Below are positions 13,601 to 25,239 of a stretch of 64,000 nt of DNA, one piece after another. Every line of letters begins with the position of its first letter. The first letter of the stretch is position 1. The translations under genes were made by a program, and so were the position numbers. The notes below the pieces were generated by a model. That model did no database searches. It had not been told where the DNA came from and was given only the letters and a program-made list of their open reading frames with translations. Source of the stretch: Dromaius novaehollandiae (lineage: Eukaryota > Chordata > Aves > Casuariiformes > Dromaiidae); contig NC_088103.1 of NCBI RefSeq assembly GCF_036370855.1, forward strand, positions 10,727,404 through 10,791,403, in the 5' to 3' direction.

Positions 13601-13960
13601 GGAGAATGATCTGTTACGGAGAGACATTGTAAAGCCATTGATGTTGAAAGAATCCTGGTTATGAAAGAGAATATTGTCAGCTTTCTCCAAACTCACCCAA
13701 GATGCTCCAGACAAGGTTCTGGTTACACTGCTCCTGAGAAGTCTACCTGATGAGCTCATGATTGGTTTCTTTTCTTGCTGTTTTTTCTTAACATCTTTTT
13801 CTTGTGCTGTCTTTTTGCATTTTCCAGAAGTAACAGCTTTTGTGGAAGTCTTTGTGTTTTTTTTCCTCACTTGGCTAGATTTCTTTTTGCCTTGGTTAGT
13901 TTTCCTTTTGCCTAACTCTTCCTTTTTGACTAATCTGGAAGGCCTTGCGTGGTGAGCCAT
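4050..13960 (-). CDS. TET1: TET1 methylcytosine dioxygenase, 5' part (coding exons 2 and 3 only)
   Basis: TET1 oxidises 5-methylcytosine to 5-hydroxymethylcytosine and further products in the nucleus, using Fe(II) and 2-oxoglutarate. Two coding exons are visible: 12026-13960 (645 codons) and 4050-4100 (17 codons), both in phase 0, giving 662 residues. The start [11 protein letters not shown] resembles the TET1 N terminus, a Lys/Arg-rich stretch covers about residues 10-65, and the CXXC zinc-binding domain covers about residues 594-636. The 17 residues of exon 3 match the sequence that follows the CXXC domain in human TET1. The cysteine-rich and double-stranded beta-helix catalytic regions are absent because the gene runs off the left edge. 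No large minus-strand ORF lies below 4050, so the big exon 4 is outside the window. Identity is secure from the N terminus, the CXXC domain and synteny with SLC25A16 and DNA2. Confidence 0.95.
4190..5380 (-). promoter_or_regulatory. CpG island immediately upstream of TET1 exon 3, candidate internal promoter
   Basis: About 1.2 kb of very GC-rich, CpG-dense sequence starts less than 100 bases upstream of TET1 exon 3 in the gene's direction and lies inside TET1 intron 2. It holds a YY1-like site (minus-strand aagatggccgc, about 4353-4363), an NRF1-like tgcgcatgc at 4951-4959, and CACGTG E-boxes at 4904-4909 and 4968-4973. Mammals are known to make a short TET1 lacking the CXXC domain from an internal promoter, and this island is well placed for that role. 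Transcription direction is inferred. The long ORFs across the island are GC-driven and not credited as genes. Confidence 0.65.
7000..7024 (+). repeat. Further copy of the gggatgtgg...ttcaa MITE-like end
   Basis: The segment tgggatgtggaaga then ccgaggttcaa matches the inverted-repeat arm near 11030 and 11195. The bases after it (a ccctcggtctgc stretch) resemble the middle of the same repeat type. It is too short for a firm family call. Confidence 0.35.
7560..8260. other. GC-rich block in TET1 intron 2 with a 47-bp tandem duplication
   Basis: About 700 bases are clearly richer in G+C and CpG than their surroundings. Two direct copies starting gcctccaggggtggccg lie at 7882-7928 and from 7929, with a 47-base period and few differences. 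ORFs are open on both strands, but none resembles a known protein and no splice pattern links them. This could be an unannotated regulatory island or an old GC-rich repeat. Confidence 0.4.
8582..8614. repeat. Poly-A run (33 A)
   Basis: An uninterrupted run of 33 A lies in TET1 intron 2. It is probably a simple repeat or the tail of a decayed retroposed sequence. No target-site duplication was identified. Confidence 0.85.
10622..10659. repeat. T30 followed by A8
   Basis: Thirty T are followed directly by eight A, then GGGG. The T/A junction can fold on itself over eight base pairs. It may be a minus-oriented poly-A tail. Confidence 0.85.
11030..11275. repeat. Palindromic MITE-like remnant
   Basis: A 26-base segment at 11030-11055 is repeated in inverted orientation at 11195-11220, with 21 of 26 positions matching. 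Both carry the core tgtgggaaa followed by a ttcaa end. A related direct fragment is at 7000-7024. The shape resembles palindromic DNA-transposon-derived repeats common in reptile genomes. The family name is not certain. Confidence 0.45.
12026..13960 (-). CDS. TET1: TET1 exon 2 coding part (N terminus to CXXC domain)
   Basis: The reading frame opens at the ATG at 13958-13960 and ends at GAG followed by the donor gtaagc at 12025 and below. Reading through the donor reaches a stop only at 11894, so the last 44 codons of the longer ORF are intron. The CXXC domain has cysteine clusters CGVCEPC (first Cys at residue 597), NCEECSCC and ICKKRKC. It lacks the KFGG motif seen in MLL and DNMT1 CXXC fingers, as is known for the TET1 type. 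Residues 284-409 are three tandem 42-residue repeats rich in Ser, Glu and Asp. The region between the basic N terminus and the CXXC domain looks disordered and poorly conserved. Confidence 0.95.
12734..13111 (-). repeat. TET1: Three tandem 126-bp (42-residue) coding repeats inside TET1
   Basis: Three consecutive 42-residue units begin DLVPNSKE (13111-12986), DLVLASKE (12985-12860) and DLESVNEE (12859-12734), at TET1 residues 284-325, 326-367 and 368-409. Shared positions include Asp1, Leu2, Ser13, Ser15, Leu or Phe at 33, and Glu35-Ser36. A partial unit precedes the array (around [10 protein letters not shown]) and another follows it (DFVPVHKEL). The spacing is exact with no indels, so the array arose by in-frame tandem duplication and then diverged. 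Confidence 0.85.
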
Positions 13961-14082
13961 GGCTGCTGGGTAGTAGAAATGTTAAGAGGGGCGATGGAAA
14001 ATATCATGAGCTCCTGAGAGAACTTTTCAATAGAAAACTGTACACTCCCATTGCTGCTCTCTGTAGTGGCACAGAGTTAACT
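13961..14082 (-). other. TET1: TET1 exon 2, 5' untranslated part and splice acceptor
   Basis: Upstream of the TET1 ATG on the minus strand, a good acceptor (pyrimidine-rich run ending ctatttcag) is read from plus positions 14083-14084 and just above. This gives about 122 bases of 5' UTR in exon 2. It implies that exon 1 is non-coding and lies further right. The acceptor is inferred from sequence only. Confidence 0.6.
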
Positions 14083-17000
14083 CTGAAATAGAAAAAGGTA
14101 TAATATAACATTAATATAATCCTAATAAACCAAGGAAGCACATGGTCAGCTGACCATTTTAAAATAATATTTAAAGATACACAGGTACAAGTAGAAATAT
14201 TTGTATCTGACGTTAGGATTAATTAACACAGAAGCTTTGAAAATACTAGTAGTAGATTACAAAACAGAAAACTTGCCCAAATGCCTCTAACAAAAAAGTG
14301 AACAAAGCTCAAATGGTCAGGCAACATCACATATTTATTGTTTTACATTAATTCTAAGAAGCTTGATTTTTTTCGATCTTACTAAGGGTTCATTAACTCC
14401 ACTCCACTAAGAATGGGTAGGATTATATCCATGGACACACTATTGAAAATAAAACTAACACCTATCACTATAATGACCATGCAAGAAAAAGAGTAAATCT
14501 GAGTTTATGTAGTATACGTGTGTGCATTCACACACCCTCACAAGAGGATCTCTCATTCTTTTGCCGCCCGCAGGCAGCCCACCATGGTGCAACTCCAGGT
14601 GAAATGAAAGAAGTAACTAGCTCCACAAAGATGGCTAATTGACAGCACTGCTCAGAGAAGAACTGGACCACGGAATAGCTCTTCCAAGCGTTATCACCTG
14701 GGTGATGTATCAGCACAACATACTACATTGCAAGCCTTGGTCCTGTTCTGTCTGGCTATACCAAAGAAATGTATTATGTAAGTGATTGTCTTTGCTCCAT
14801 CATTATGACTACCACTGCATTTGGCTTCAACAAAATACTGTGAAGTCTGTCCTACATATTTGTCCCCAGATATGACGGCAATGCAGAAGTCCCCAAATTT
14901 CCCAAATGCAACCTGTGTATCTCAGAGGATACAGTGGATACCCGCAATCTTCTTGCTCCTAAGTAATTTCTTTCAAAGTAGGTGGTATTTTTTACATGTA
15001 AAGCAATTCTCTTAAGTACATAGTTTCTACATGCATGCTTTTAAGTACCTACGGAAGGCTTTTAAAGCTTTATTTGTCTATCTGAATAGATCAGATGGGA
15101 AGACAAGGGGCACCCTAAAGGTGGGAGCTGGCAGATCCAGAGCAAGACTCTCCGCAGTCTGATACAGGAGAGTAGCCTTCCCTTCCTCATCAGTCCTGCA
15201 AATTCCTTATGTCCAAAGGAAGTCATCTACAGGTCACTTGCACCCTGCGGCTGGAAGGGGAAGAGGGGAGGAGAAGGAAGGAGAGAACAGGGAAGAGGAT
15301 GATGTCTGAAACGCTGACTTTGAGAGGAAGTAGAAAAGGGAAGAAGGGTGCTGCTGGGCTGCAGCAACACCACCTCAGACAGCTGGAGAGCCAGAGTGCA
15401 CTCCCCTTCCCATGACCTCAGCCCCATCTTGAAGCCAGTAGGCTAATCTTACAGAGGCTGCACTTACCCAGAGCCTGGTCCGGGCTTTTGTTGAAGGCTG
15501 GGAGAGTTACACTGGTGCTCCAGAAATGACGGCTGTTTGATGTTACTACATTGGCCAGGTCTGGCTGACAGAGCTAATGAAAAGGCACAGAGCATGCAAA
15601 GAGCAGCTCTGCAAGCAGAACAGACCCCTGGATCACAGAAACACGTCTCTAGCACGAGCGGCGCTAACAGCTTAGGACCATCCACACTGAACAGCGCTGC
15701 GCGGCGCCCAGATAAGCTCATCAGCCTGCCACCAGCCTGGTCTAGCGCAGCCGACATGCACCGGCCCCTGCAGAGCCGCACGCTGCCGCAGCACCCTGCA
15801 CCAGCACGGCGACAGCTCGCTCATGCCGAGCGACAGTAAAGAACAGCAGAGCCAGGGAAGGTCCAGTCTGTGCTTCTGACTTTCTCGCAGCCTTAAGCGG
15901 GCTGCTCACCACTCCACCACTGTACTTCACAGTTAGCACAGTACAGACCAAGGCTAACAGTAACTCCCCAAACTCTTTTAGAACAGCTTATTTAAAGCTT
16001 TCTTGCAGCCTAGTTCTTTTTTATTCAGCAGCGGTAAGCTGATTGAGCTTGTATACTACAACATATAAATGAAATATCTCATCTAAACATGCTTTAATTA
16101 TTCTGTACCATATATTCATATTACATGAGCATATCAGACTAACATTATTACTGAGACAGCAATTTTCACACACTCAGTCAAATACTATTTTAGAGTCAAC
16201 AGTACCGTGGAAGAGAAGGCTAAACATGCTTCTAATGCCAGATCAGAAAATAATGCCTATCACACACACGATAAGCAAACTAACAACATCCCTGTTCCAT
16301 CACAGCAAAACATCCAACCTGCTGAGACTAAATATACATGTATTGCTAATTTTGCATAATACTTCAGAGGCCCCGCAAGAATGTTCAATAAAACCTGGAC
16401 CAGACACTGAAATAGCAAAATAAGTACAAAGTTTAAATTAAGGTAATTTGAGCGCTTTCCTCCTACTACTCTTTTCTGGTGTGGGGGAAGACAGACATTG
16501 TCATCGCTGGTCATTTCATGAACTGATTATCAAGGAGGGTATCAGAATCATGCCAACAGGTCCCTGAAATATGTGTTGGCAGTCTGCAAAAAGCTGCCTA
16601 GTTTCTTGCTGTTTTGATGAGACCAGGCTCTTCATTCCAAAGAATAGCCTGGAGGCCCGTAAAGCCAGTTGGAAACAAGCAGCAGGCAGCATATCTGTAG
16701 CCATTAGCAGCCAGTGCTACATAACAGTAGTAGAAGAGGAAATGCAAGCTACTTTCAGAGACTATAGCCAGTAGAGCAAAGAAGAAAGAAACCAAACAGC
16801 AAGAAGGGCCAGGCAACATGGGAACGTGTGCATGAGGAGGGGACCAAAAAAGAGGAGATAATGTTTTTCCTCCTTATCAACCTTGAAACAGAAGTGGAAT
16901 GAAGAGAGAAAACAGGAGATCAGTGGAAATAGTGACTGCATTTTCAAAGATACTGAATGTGTATGAGGCTTTTTTCTTGTTACTTTTCTACATAAACAGT

Positions 17001-20000
17001 TGCCACTGCTATTATGGAAATTTGGGAATCATGAGCTTCAAAATGATTTATAACTTAATCTTGTAAATGTTAATGCTTTATTTTTCTGTCATTATTACTA
17101 TGTGATAATAGGTCTTTACTTGCATTTAGAAGTTGCAACTTGATCACTCCAGGACTGAAGTACTAAGACCATCCTTTAAAAAATAGTAATAATATTAACA
17201 AAAAAACAGAAAGAGACGCCTGTCTGGCAAAGAGGTAGAAAAGTAACAAAGCCAAAGTGTTGCTTCTTTTCAGGGCCTAAAATTAGAGGCTGGTTGAAGA
17301 TCTCTTTTTCTTGATATTTGCAGGAAATTGCCAGTCATTTAAACAATGTTTTAGGCAAGATGGTAAAGGCCATTAGCATTTCTTGCTCAGAAATGACAAT
17401 ACAGAGAAGTAAAGAGAACAGCAGCAGCTTTACCTGTTTTGTTTCAATTTCAACACTAAAAAATCCAGATTTTTCAGAAGAGATCTGAGCAGTAGATCTC
17501 TAAAGGATTTTTTTCTTTTTTAAATACTGGATTTCAGTTTTATTTATCTGCGACTCTGAGTACCTGACCTCCAAGGTGATTCTGAGCTCTTGGGAGAAAC
17601 GCCTGTCAGCAAGGCTTCTCTTAAAGAAAGTCCATAGTCATGATGAATGCTGGTCTGTCACAACAATCATTAACTGCAGGGTAAAAACTGTCTCACGTTT
17701 TTTAATGAAAGTTTCTAATATAGCTCAAACACATTGCTATTTCTTTGTTTAGTCTTTCACATTTAGGAACACAGTATTAGGAAACTACATGCTCGATATT
17801 CAAGTTTTGTTTTCTAAAATACTAAGATATATTTTACCCTCCCTTTTCCATTTAAAGGACTGGTAATGACTCGATGCTGATGCCTGCAGCAGTTGTGAAT
17901 TGCCTTATGTCACTTTCTAAGGACAACCAATAGCTCTACCACATTAGTCACATTTCACAACAAGAAATTAATTATACTCCCAGAATATTTATATTTAATA
18001 AATACTAACCAGAATATAAACCTCATGGGTCAGTGTAATAATTTGCCAGTTCTTATCATTCTGGAGAGGAACATAAACTTACTTCAACACTCTCATCTGA
18101 AAGTCAAATCAGCTGGGACTTGCAATATCCTTCCTGAGAGCAGAGTAAGACCAGCGTCTCTATGAAGTAAAACACGTAGTAGGTAGAGGCGGGTTCTGCA
18201 AGGAACTGCCCTAGACAGTAGCAGTGCATGCTGAAGTTGTTTGTTACTTGAGCTGAATTATCTCTTCTAATTCATGTGCAAAATCAAAAGCTGGTTGTAA
18301 GGCCAGTTGCTTAGGTTTTGCTCATTCACAGTAATAAATCTGAAACAATCCTACTGACTGCTTTAATCCTCAACAAATACTGCTAAAAAGCGAACAGGGC
18401 TACATCTTTTTCAGTCTTTGTCAAAACTCCCAACGAGCATAATGAGAATTTTGCCTTCAAAATAATTGCAGAATTTAACCCCGTATTACTAGTATGTCTC
18501 CAGAAAAACAAGAAATAGCTTCTCTTATTTACTTTCATTTTCTTTACACGAAAAGAACACAGCAAATTTTCCTTTTATAAGTAGCATTCATCAAAATTCT
18601 GTTTCATAACTAGATTCTTGTTGGCAGATGGAAAAAAGAGAGATTAAAAGATGTGTTCTCATAAAATGGTGGCAGTCTTCTTATGACATCATGAAAGAGA
18701 GCGAGTGACCTCTGAAAAAACACAGCTGCATGGGAAAAATCACTAAGCTAGGACTAGCATAGCCTGGTTTCACTACAGTCAGATGCACTAATTAAATACA
18801 TTTAGTTTCAGTGTTCAAGTAGCTTTGAGAAAAGTCACTTGAGATCTGCCCGGTGGGGAAACAGGACCTGGAAGCTTTCATAAAAGCCAGTTAAAAATAA
18901 TATACAGGTCCCAAGCAACATGGGCCACATTTAGATTTAGGACCTGTCATAACATCTCCACAATCTTTAATTGAAAAGCATCTTGTCTTCCAGCAGCAAA
19001 TGCTCTACAAAAAGATGCAAGAGACAGCACAGGGGACAGAAATTAGAAAGTCTGACCTTTACACTAGATATAAAACCACCTATAAATATATATTTTTTCA
19101 TAGTCTTTTTAGAATTACATCATACCATTTAGATACTCTTCTCAACTTTATCAATGTCAACCTGCTTTTCAATTTTGCTAAATTTTCTGCATCAACTGAT
19201 TGCTTTGTATAACACTGTATATGAAAAGAAGGCAAATGGGTTAAGAGGAGGGAATTAGCTTTAATTTTCTTTTTTGCCTCTCCTTTTTTAATACTTGCAT
19301 ATCCATTTGATTTTGGTTAAGAAATAAAAATGAAACTCCTCGTCTGCTTTCTCAGTACCATGCATTATTTTACATACTGTCTTGTAAAGAGGCCTTTCTC
19401 CCTTTCTAACGCAGGCAGCCCAGTCTCCTCCAGCTGCCTTGGCAGAGGCGCCCTCTCCGGTTCCCTGTCGCTCACCACCACGCAGCCTCTCCGAGCTCAT
19501 TCCGCAGTGCTCTTTCTGAAGTGGTGTTTCTATAATCTCACAGACTGTTCAAGAACTGCTTTCTATTTTACTATGTATGTGTTTTCTATTTTACTTTCCA
19601 GGATTACAGCACTCTTAAGGTAAGCAAGCACATTTTATCCACTTGTATTCAGTCTGGACTTAGAGCAACACCTTCCAGCAGTATAACCACAAGTCTGGGA
19701 CAGGCATTGCAAGATGCCCACTCAGCATCTCACAAAGGTGTACACTCAGAGCATAATCCTTTTCCTGCTGAAATTGTTAACACAAGATGTGTCCAGACCT
19801 TCATCCTAATTTTTGTCCTTCCTGGACAGAAGAGACCACCTCTGGGCTGGAAGGGTAAGTCTGGATGAGGCAGGGCTGCCATCACATCCTACTTTCTTCA
19901 AATAAATGCATGAGCAGCTAGGGACTGCTGTTGAATGCATGCTGAAACACGCATTCTCAGTTGCACTGAATTAAGAGATGTCAATATTTAGCAATTTGCA

Positions 20001-21779
20001 AGGTCACGACTTCAGCATACACCTTGGAGCCTGCACAGTGGATATAACAGATAAAACACCAAAAAAAATATTGCCTTCATTCTAGTTTGGGCAAAGCTCA
20101 TTAGAACGGAAAAAAAAATGTAGGAAGGAACCACACATACTTAAGCCACAAAAACAGATTAAACCTCAGAAACATTGGCACCAAAAATCCATTGAAAAGA
20201 TTCATACCACATGTGCAAGTACCATCCACCCTACCCAGACTGGAGTGTGAGTCTGTTTTAATTTCTGTTCAGTGCAGCCAAACACTTCTCTTAACATGGG
20301 AAAATGATAAAAAATAAAAAGATACCAAGTAATTTCTAACAGCTCACCAACTGAAACCCATCCCATCAGAACACTCCAGATACTTTGAACTTAAAACAAT
20401 CAAAAAACAAAACAAAACACACAAAAAAATCAGCTAATCATAGTTGCCCAGTCTCCTCCAATTCTGTATCGATGCTGTTTTAAACCTTGCATTTTTTGAC
20501 AATATTTGACCCCATTGTTTGGGGGCTTTGCCTTTTCTTAAAAAAAAAAAAAAAAAAAAGTCACCAAATCACCTTATCTCAAACTCAATTACATGAAGGG
20601 GGAGGTGGAGGGAAGAACCTTCAGGCAAAGATTAAGCCTGGAAAATTTCAGCCTGAAAGGTGTTTTGAAATGTAAGTAACTGAAAACACAAAGCAGGATG
20701 GAAATGCTTAGGCCAGTTTTAACAACCACGGGTAGCTTGCCAGCCATAATAAAACACTATCAGTAGGAATTTTGAATTATTACACCTTGAAGATCTGGGT
20801 CTTACAGAAATCATAAATATCAGAAAGTTATCTGGTACACCTCACCTTGAATTCTTCCCTGATTACCTGCTTCATGTAACTGAGTCCATTCTCATTGACT
20901 CCACAATCTCCTGTCTAGGAGAATTAAGCCTCATCCTGAGAGCAAATCACCACTGCCCTTGTGCTGCTAGAGAAACTGCTTCTGAAAAGCATAAACCAGT
21001 CTTTCCCTTTACAGTCAGGGTCAACCAGGCTACCTGTCCAATTCTGCTCAAATTGAGAATAAACTCAATCTGTACTCTTAGTTTGTGTTGACTGATATTA
21101 ATGAGAATGAGGTGCTAGCCCACTGCATGGAATAGCCTTCTGCCTCTCCACAAGGGAACCTTAAAAAGAATAGTGAACGTAGCTGGTAAGAGTTACTATT
21201 TGGAAGATTTTTTTTTGAATTATTATTCTCACAGGTTTCTCCACTGGCTTTAAAATTTAAAGAGACACTCTTGACTTATACACCATTCTTTTAAGTCTGC
21301 TTTGCCATGTTCCATACATCTAATGCTGCAAGTGCACCTTTGTCCAGTTCTACCACTGTTATATCAATGCTTCCGGAAAAACAGCTCTCCGGGCAGATCC
21401 CCGCTGGTATTGCTCCCTGGCCTGAGTGTTTACAGGGGCCGACACACACGGGTGCACAGTGACATCAGTGTGCTCACGCCCTGCTCTGGGTGCCCGTTTG
21501 CGCACTTCCTTCTCCCCTGTAAAGGAGGAGCATCTCACCTTATTGGGCAGCTGTTTCAAAGGCCGAGATGCAAGTGATGTGGCCTGCATCGCTCTTTAAA
21601 TACTGTTGGGGCACCCGACGGGCTGGGTGCACCCCTGTTGACTGCTGCTGCGTCAGATCCCTTTGCAAGCCCAGCACGCCCCACTGCTCCTTGGTGTCAC
21701 AGGCCGTACCTGTGAAGGCTAATTGCTCCTGCTCCCCAGCAGGCTCCTTGCTCCTTACCAGTCCCATCGGGCAAACCGC
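14083..21779 (-). other. TET1: Probable TET1 intron 1
   Basis: AT-rich sequence lies between the exon 2 acceptor and the candidate TET1 promoter island. No recognisable protein-coding exon is present. It contains a small GC-rich patch at about 15620-15850 with a strong minus-strand donor nearby, an A19-type run near 20540-20558, and a strong isolated plus-strand donor aag|gtaagc at 19620. Nothing else is recognised. Confidence 0.6.
15464..15860 (-). promoter_or_regulatory. Small CpG-rich patch with donor, possible alternative TET1 first exon
   Basis: A cluster of CpGs at about 15640-15850 is followed, reading on the minus strand, by an excellent donor (ctctgg|gtaagt, exon edge near 15468). 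It lies 1.4 kb upstream of TET1 exon 2. This could be an alternative non-coding first exon. No conserved peptide supports translation. Confidence 0.3.
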
Positions 21780-23180
21780 ATCCTCTCCCCAGGCTCCTGA
21801 GCCCTGTGCCAGGGATGACCGCCCTCAGCTCGCCACCAGCACCAAACTTCCAGGCTCAACGAGACGTCAGGCCGCAGCCTGCCCCCCTCAGCGCCCGGGA
21901 GCAGCCCAGGGGCTGCAGCCCCCCGGCGCTCGCCCGGGCTGCGGCTCCTCCGCGGCACAGAGGCAGGGCGGCCGCGCGCAGGGGGGAGGCAGCGGCGCCT
22001 CGTGGCCCAGCCCGGCCCGGCCGCCCCCCGCCGACCCGCTGCGGCCGGGGGCGGACAATGGGGCCGCCCCCTCCCGAGCGCGGCGGCGGGCGCGGGGCTC
22101 GGCCAGGGCCGCCGGGGATGCCGCCCTCCCCTCTCCTCCGCTGCGCTGCGCTCCTCCCTTTGTGGCCGCGGGGTCTGCCCGGCCGCCGGGGCCTAGGCTC
22201 CCGGGCAGGTCTCTCCCAGCGCGGAGGCTGCCGGCGGCTTCGCTCGCCCGGCGGGTTTCTCCAGGCAGGCGCTGGGCGCCGCAGCGCAAGCACGCACCAG
22301 CATGGCCAGGGAGCGAGCGGACTCCTTCGCTCCTCCGGCCAGCGCGCTGCGTTTTGCATTTGAATGCCCCTCTGCCTGCCTGCCGTCTCGCCCGCCGCGG
22401 AGCAGCCCGACCCACCGGGCGCGGAGCCCGGCCAGCGGGCTGCGGGGGTGCCCCTGCCTCCCCTTCCCACGGCCCTCCCCGCCCTGCAGCTCAACTTCGC
22501 AATTAGCCAAGCACCCTAAGTAAGGGGGGGGGGGGGCAAAGGAAACACAAGAAAGAAGGGAGCTCCCGCGAGCAGAGGGGCTTTGTCCCCCTCCCGCCCC
22601 GCGCCCCGACCCCCGGCACGTACCAGGGCTGCGGCACCGCCAGCCGGACGCGAGCAGGCAGGGGCGACGCTGGCATGGCTCTGCGACCCGCGCTCGGAGG
22701 GCGGCTCGGCTCGGCTCGGCTCATGGCCCGCGCAGCGCGGCGTGCCCCGGCGGGCGGGCGGGCAGCGCCCCTGGCGAAGCGAGCCCGGCGCGGGAGAGGA
22801 GCGCGGTGGCGCCGCGCCGCGCCGCGTGCTCTCGGCCGAGCTTCGTGTCGCCCCTGGCCGGACCCTCCGGGAGGGAGCGCGGGGGGGGGGGGGGGGCGGC
22901 TCGGCGGGGCGCTCGCCGGGACGGGCCCTCCCGGCAGGCAGCAAAACGCGCGCTGGATCCCCGCGGCTGGAGCGGGATTCCCCGCCCGGCCGCCCCCCGC
23001 GCCGCGGGCGCGCCCGGCGGCGGCAGCAGCGCCGCGCGCTGCCAGGGCTGGCCCGGCCCCGCGGGGAGCGGCTCCTGCCCAAATCGCCGGGAAGAGAGGG
23101 CGAAGAGCCGCGGGGATGTCCCCGGCCCGCCTCCTCGGCGGTCCCCCGAGAGCTGCAGTCAGCGTGCGAGGCCGCTAATG
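21780..23180 (-). promoter_or_regulatory. TET1: Large CpG island, probable main TET1 promoter and exon 1
   Basis: About 1.4 kb of dense CpG sequence contains many GC boxes, an octamer-like ttttgcatttgaatg at 22352-22366, and G runs at 22524-22536 and about 22880-22895. On the minus strand a strong donor ctg|gtacgt ends a possible exon at 22624, and a second donor aag|gtgaga lies at about 21539. Either could end non-coding exon 1 and join the acceptor at 14083. The island is 8 kb from the SLC25A16 island and separate from it. Assignment to TET1 rests on position and on known TET1 exon structure. Confidence 0.6.
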
Positions 23181-24439
23181 CTGGAAATTATTACAAAATA
23201 ATAAAAAGCGCAAATTATTCTGTTCCTGCTGGAGGTTGTGGTTTCAAGCTACATGTCTTGCAACCAGCAGCGGAGGTGACACCCTGTGAAATCATTGCTT
23301 TTTTTAGACTAGAGGAGCGAAAAGCTGGAAAGCGCTGCCGATCGCAGGGTGACTGGTTTGCTGGGGGTTTCTGTAGGTGTGTGAGGGGCTAAAGACCCCC
23401 GTTTTGTTACATTTGCGACCAAGGAGGAGAGAGCGCGCCCGGGGCCACTGGACACAGACGTTATCCGCACTGCCCCCCGAGCACGGACACTCTGCAGTTG
23501 CCCCCAGCCTGCGGTGCTCATGGGTAGGAGGAAGAGGGAAAGTGCTCTGGCCATCCAGCGGAGGAGAAACAAATGTGCTAAGGCATCTGGGGAAATGCTA
23601 ATTAGAGGAAGAAGAGCTGCTGAGCCTCCCCCCTCCCTTCTGCAAAGAGAAAAATAGGTCTTGCTCTCCCCATCCCCCAACCTCATCCATTAAAAGCTGC
23701 TACTAATATTTTCTGCTCCTTCCCGGAGGGAAATGGGTGAGCAAAATATTATAAGAGGAAAGTTGGTCCAACCTTCTTACATGATTCATTATCATTACAG
23801 TATTTTGTCAAAGTGGAAAACAGGCCACTAGTTCTCAGTCACTTCAAACTGGAAAACAGATGTTGAAAATAGGATCTATGAGACAATATAACCTAGCACT
23901 ACTGTTTTAAAAAAGCTTCTCAGAATCTTTAATTATTTAGTCTCCAGTTGTTACACCATAAGGCCCTTAAAATTTGAACCAAACTACTCAAATAGGAGTC
24001 TGCAGAGGCTTTTCTAACATGCGTGAGAGAGAAGCAGTACTGTCCATGCCCATTCCTATAAGAATGTTTTAAATTCTAGTGTTTTGCTATTTTAATTCAC
24101 AGGTAAGAAAAGAGAGGCAGTGGCACAGATCTGCACAGCTTACTGCTAGCTACCCGTACATCACCTGCCAGCTGAGTGTAAAGGTTTGTAGAAAGATCTC
24201 GTAGTAATGACTGACTGGGCAATAAGATGGTGGATGAAATTCTCTTACCACATGCAAAGTGAAGCACAAGGGTGAAACATGGAAATCATGGCCTCTGAAC
24301 TAGCTACCAGCATGCAGAACTGAGACCTTGGTACTATGGCAGATACTTCTGTGAAACTGTTCTCTGTGCACTCAATAGACTTTTAGGAACTATTAACAAA
24401 GGAGGGGAGAATAAAACAGGAAACATCACTATACCATCA

Positions 24440-24640
24440 TTATTTAGTCCAGATCTATCATTTGCTTACATCTTGAATATTATGTGCAGTTCTGGTCTCC
24501 ATAGCTTGTAAGGGAGAAAGAATCTAAAAAGGTACGGAGAAGGACAGTACAAGTGGTCAAAGGTACAAAAACAACTAAATATGCTAAGATTCTTCACTTC
24601 GGAAGAAAGGCTATCCTGGGGAAAATGCCAGCTAATATTA
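24440..24640 (+). mobile_element. CR1/L3-like LINE fragment
   Basis: The stretch containing tgtgcagttctggtctcc, followed by aaggtacggagaaggacagt and a ttcacttcggaagaaaggct segment, follows the order of a conserved part of amniote CR1/L3 reverse transcriptase near the 3' end. It is broken by substitutions and has no open frame. It is an ancient, inactive remnant. Confidence 0.6.
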
Positions 24641-25239
24641 TAAAATCAGTGGCACAGAAATGTTAACAAAGACTAATTATTCACTGTTTCTCAACAGGAG
24701 CAGAGAACATCAAGTCAAATTACCAAACAGACATCAAAACAGAAGAGGGCTACTTTCTCAGGAAATGCATTGTTAAACTGGAACTCTACTGCAGCACACT
24801 GTGGATGCCAAAAGTCTTTGTATATTAAGATTTTAGATAAGTTACTGGAAGAAAGTTTAATCAAGAACTACTTGACACAAAAGTACTATTGTAGCTACAG
24901 ATTACTGGAAGAGTACACTAGGGAAATAATCCTGTATGCTACTTCAGCTTTCTTTTGTATAGGTGTGCTACTGAGTATTGCCAGAGATAGAGTTTTAAGC
25001 TTGTGAGCCTTTGTTCTGATGTAGTACTACTGTTCTTACACTTTTATCCAGAAAAGAGTGGAGCTTGTAAAGACCTGCAGAATGAATAAAGTTAGACAAT
25101 GGAGTACTAAGGAGTACAGTGCACAAACACATAAGCAGCTCCGCATGTTAGACAGCTCCAATACAACCCAGTTGGTGCTGAGCATCAGGGAGCTTTGAGG
25201 GGCAGCTGCTCTTTAAGGGATGGGGGGCTGAACATAATA

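Noticed and set aside
12256-13955. Plus-strand ORFs opposite TET1 exon 2
   Set aside because: Antisense shadows. The 126-bp repeat period is a multiple of three and the coding strand is rich in Ser and Glu, which keeps antisense frames open.
19330-19623. A 97-codon plus-strand ORF ending near a strong donor (aag|gtaagc)
   Set aside because: No acceptor partner or homologous peptide. A single isolated donor is expected by chance.
21568-23392. ORFs of 100-312 codons in the 22 kb CpG island
   Set aside because: Same low-stop artefact of CpG-rich sequence. No motif, and many conflicting frames.
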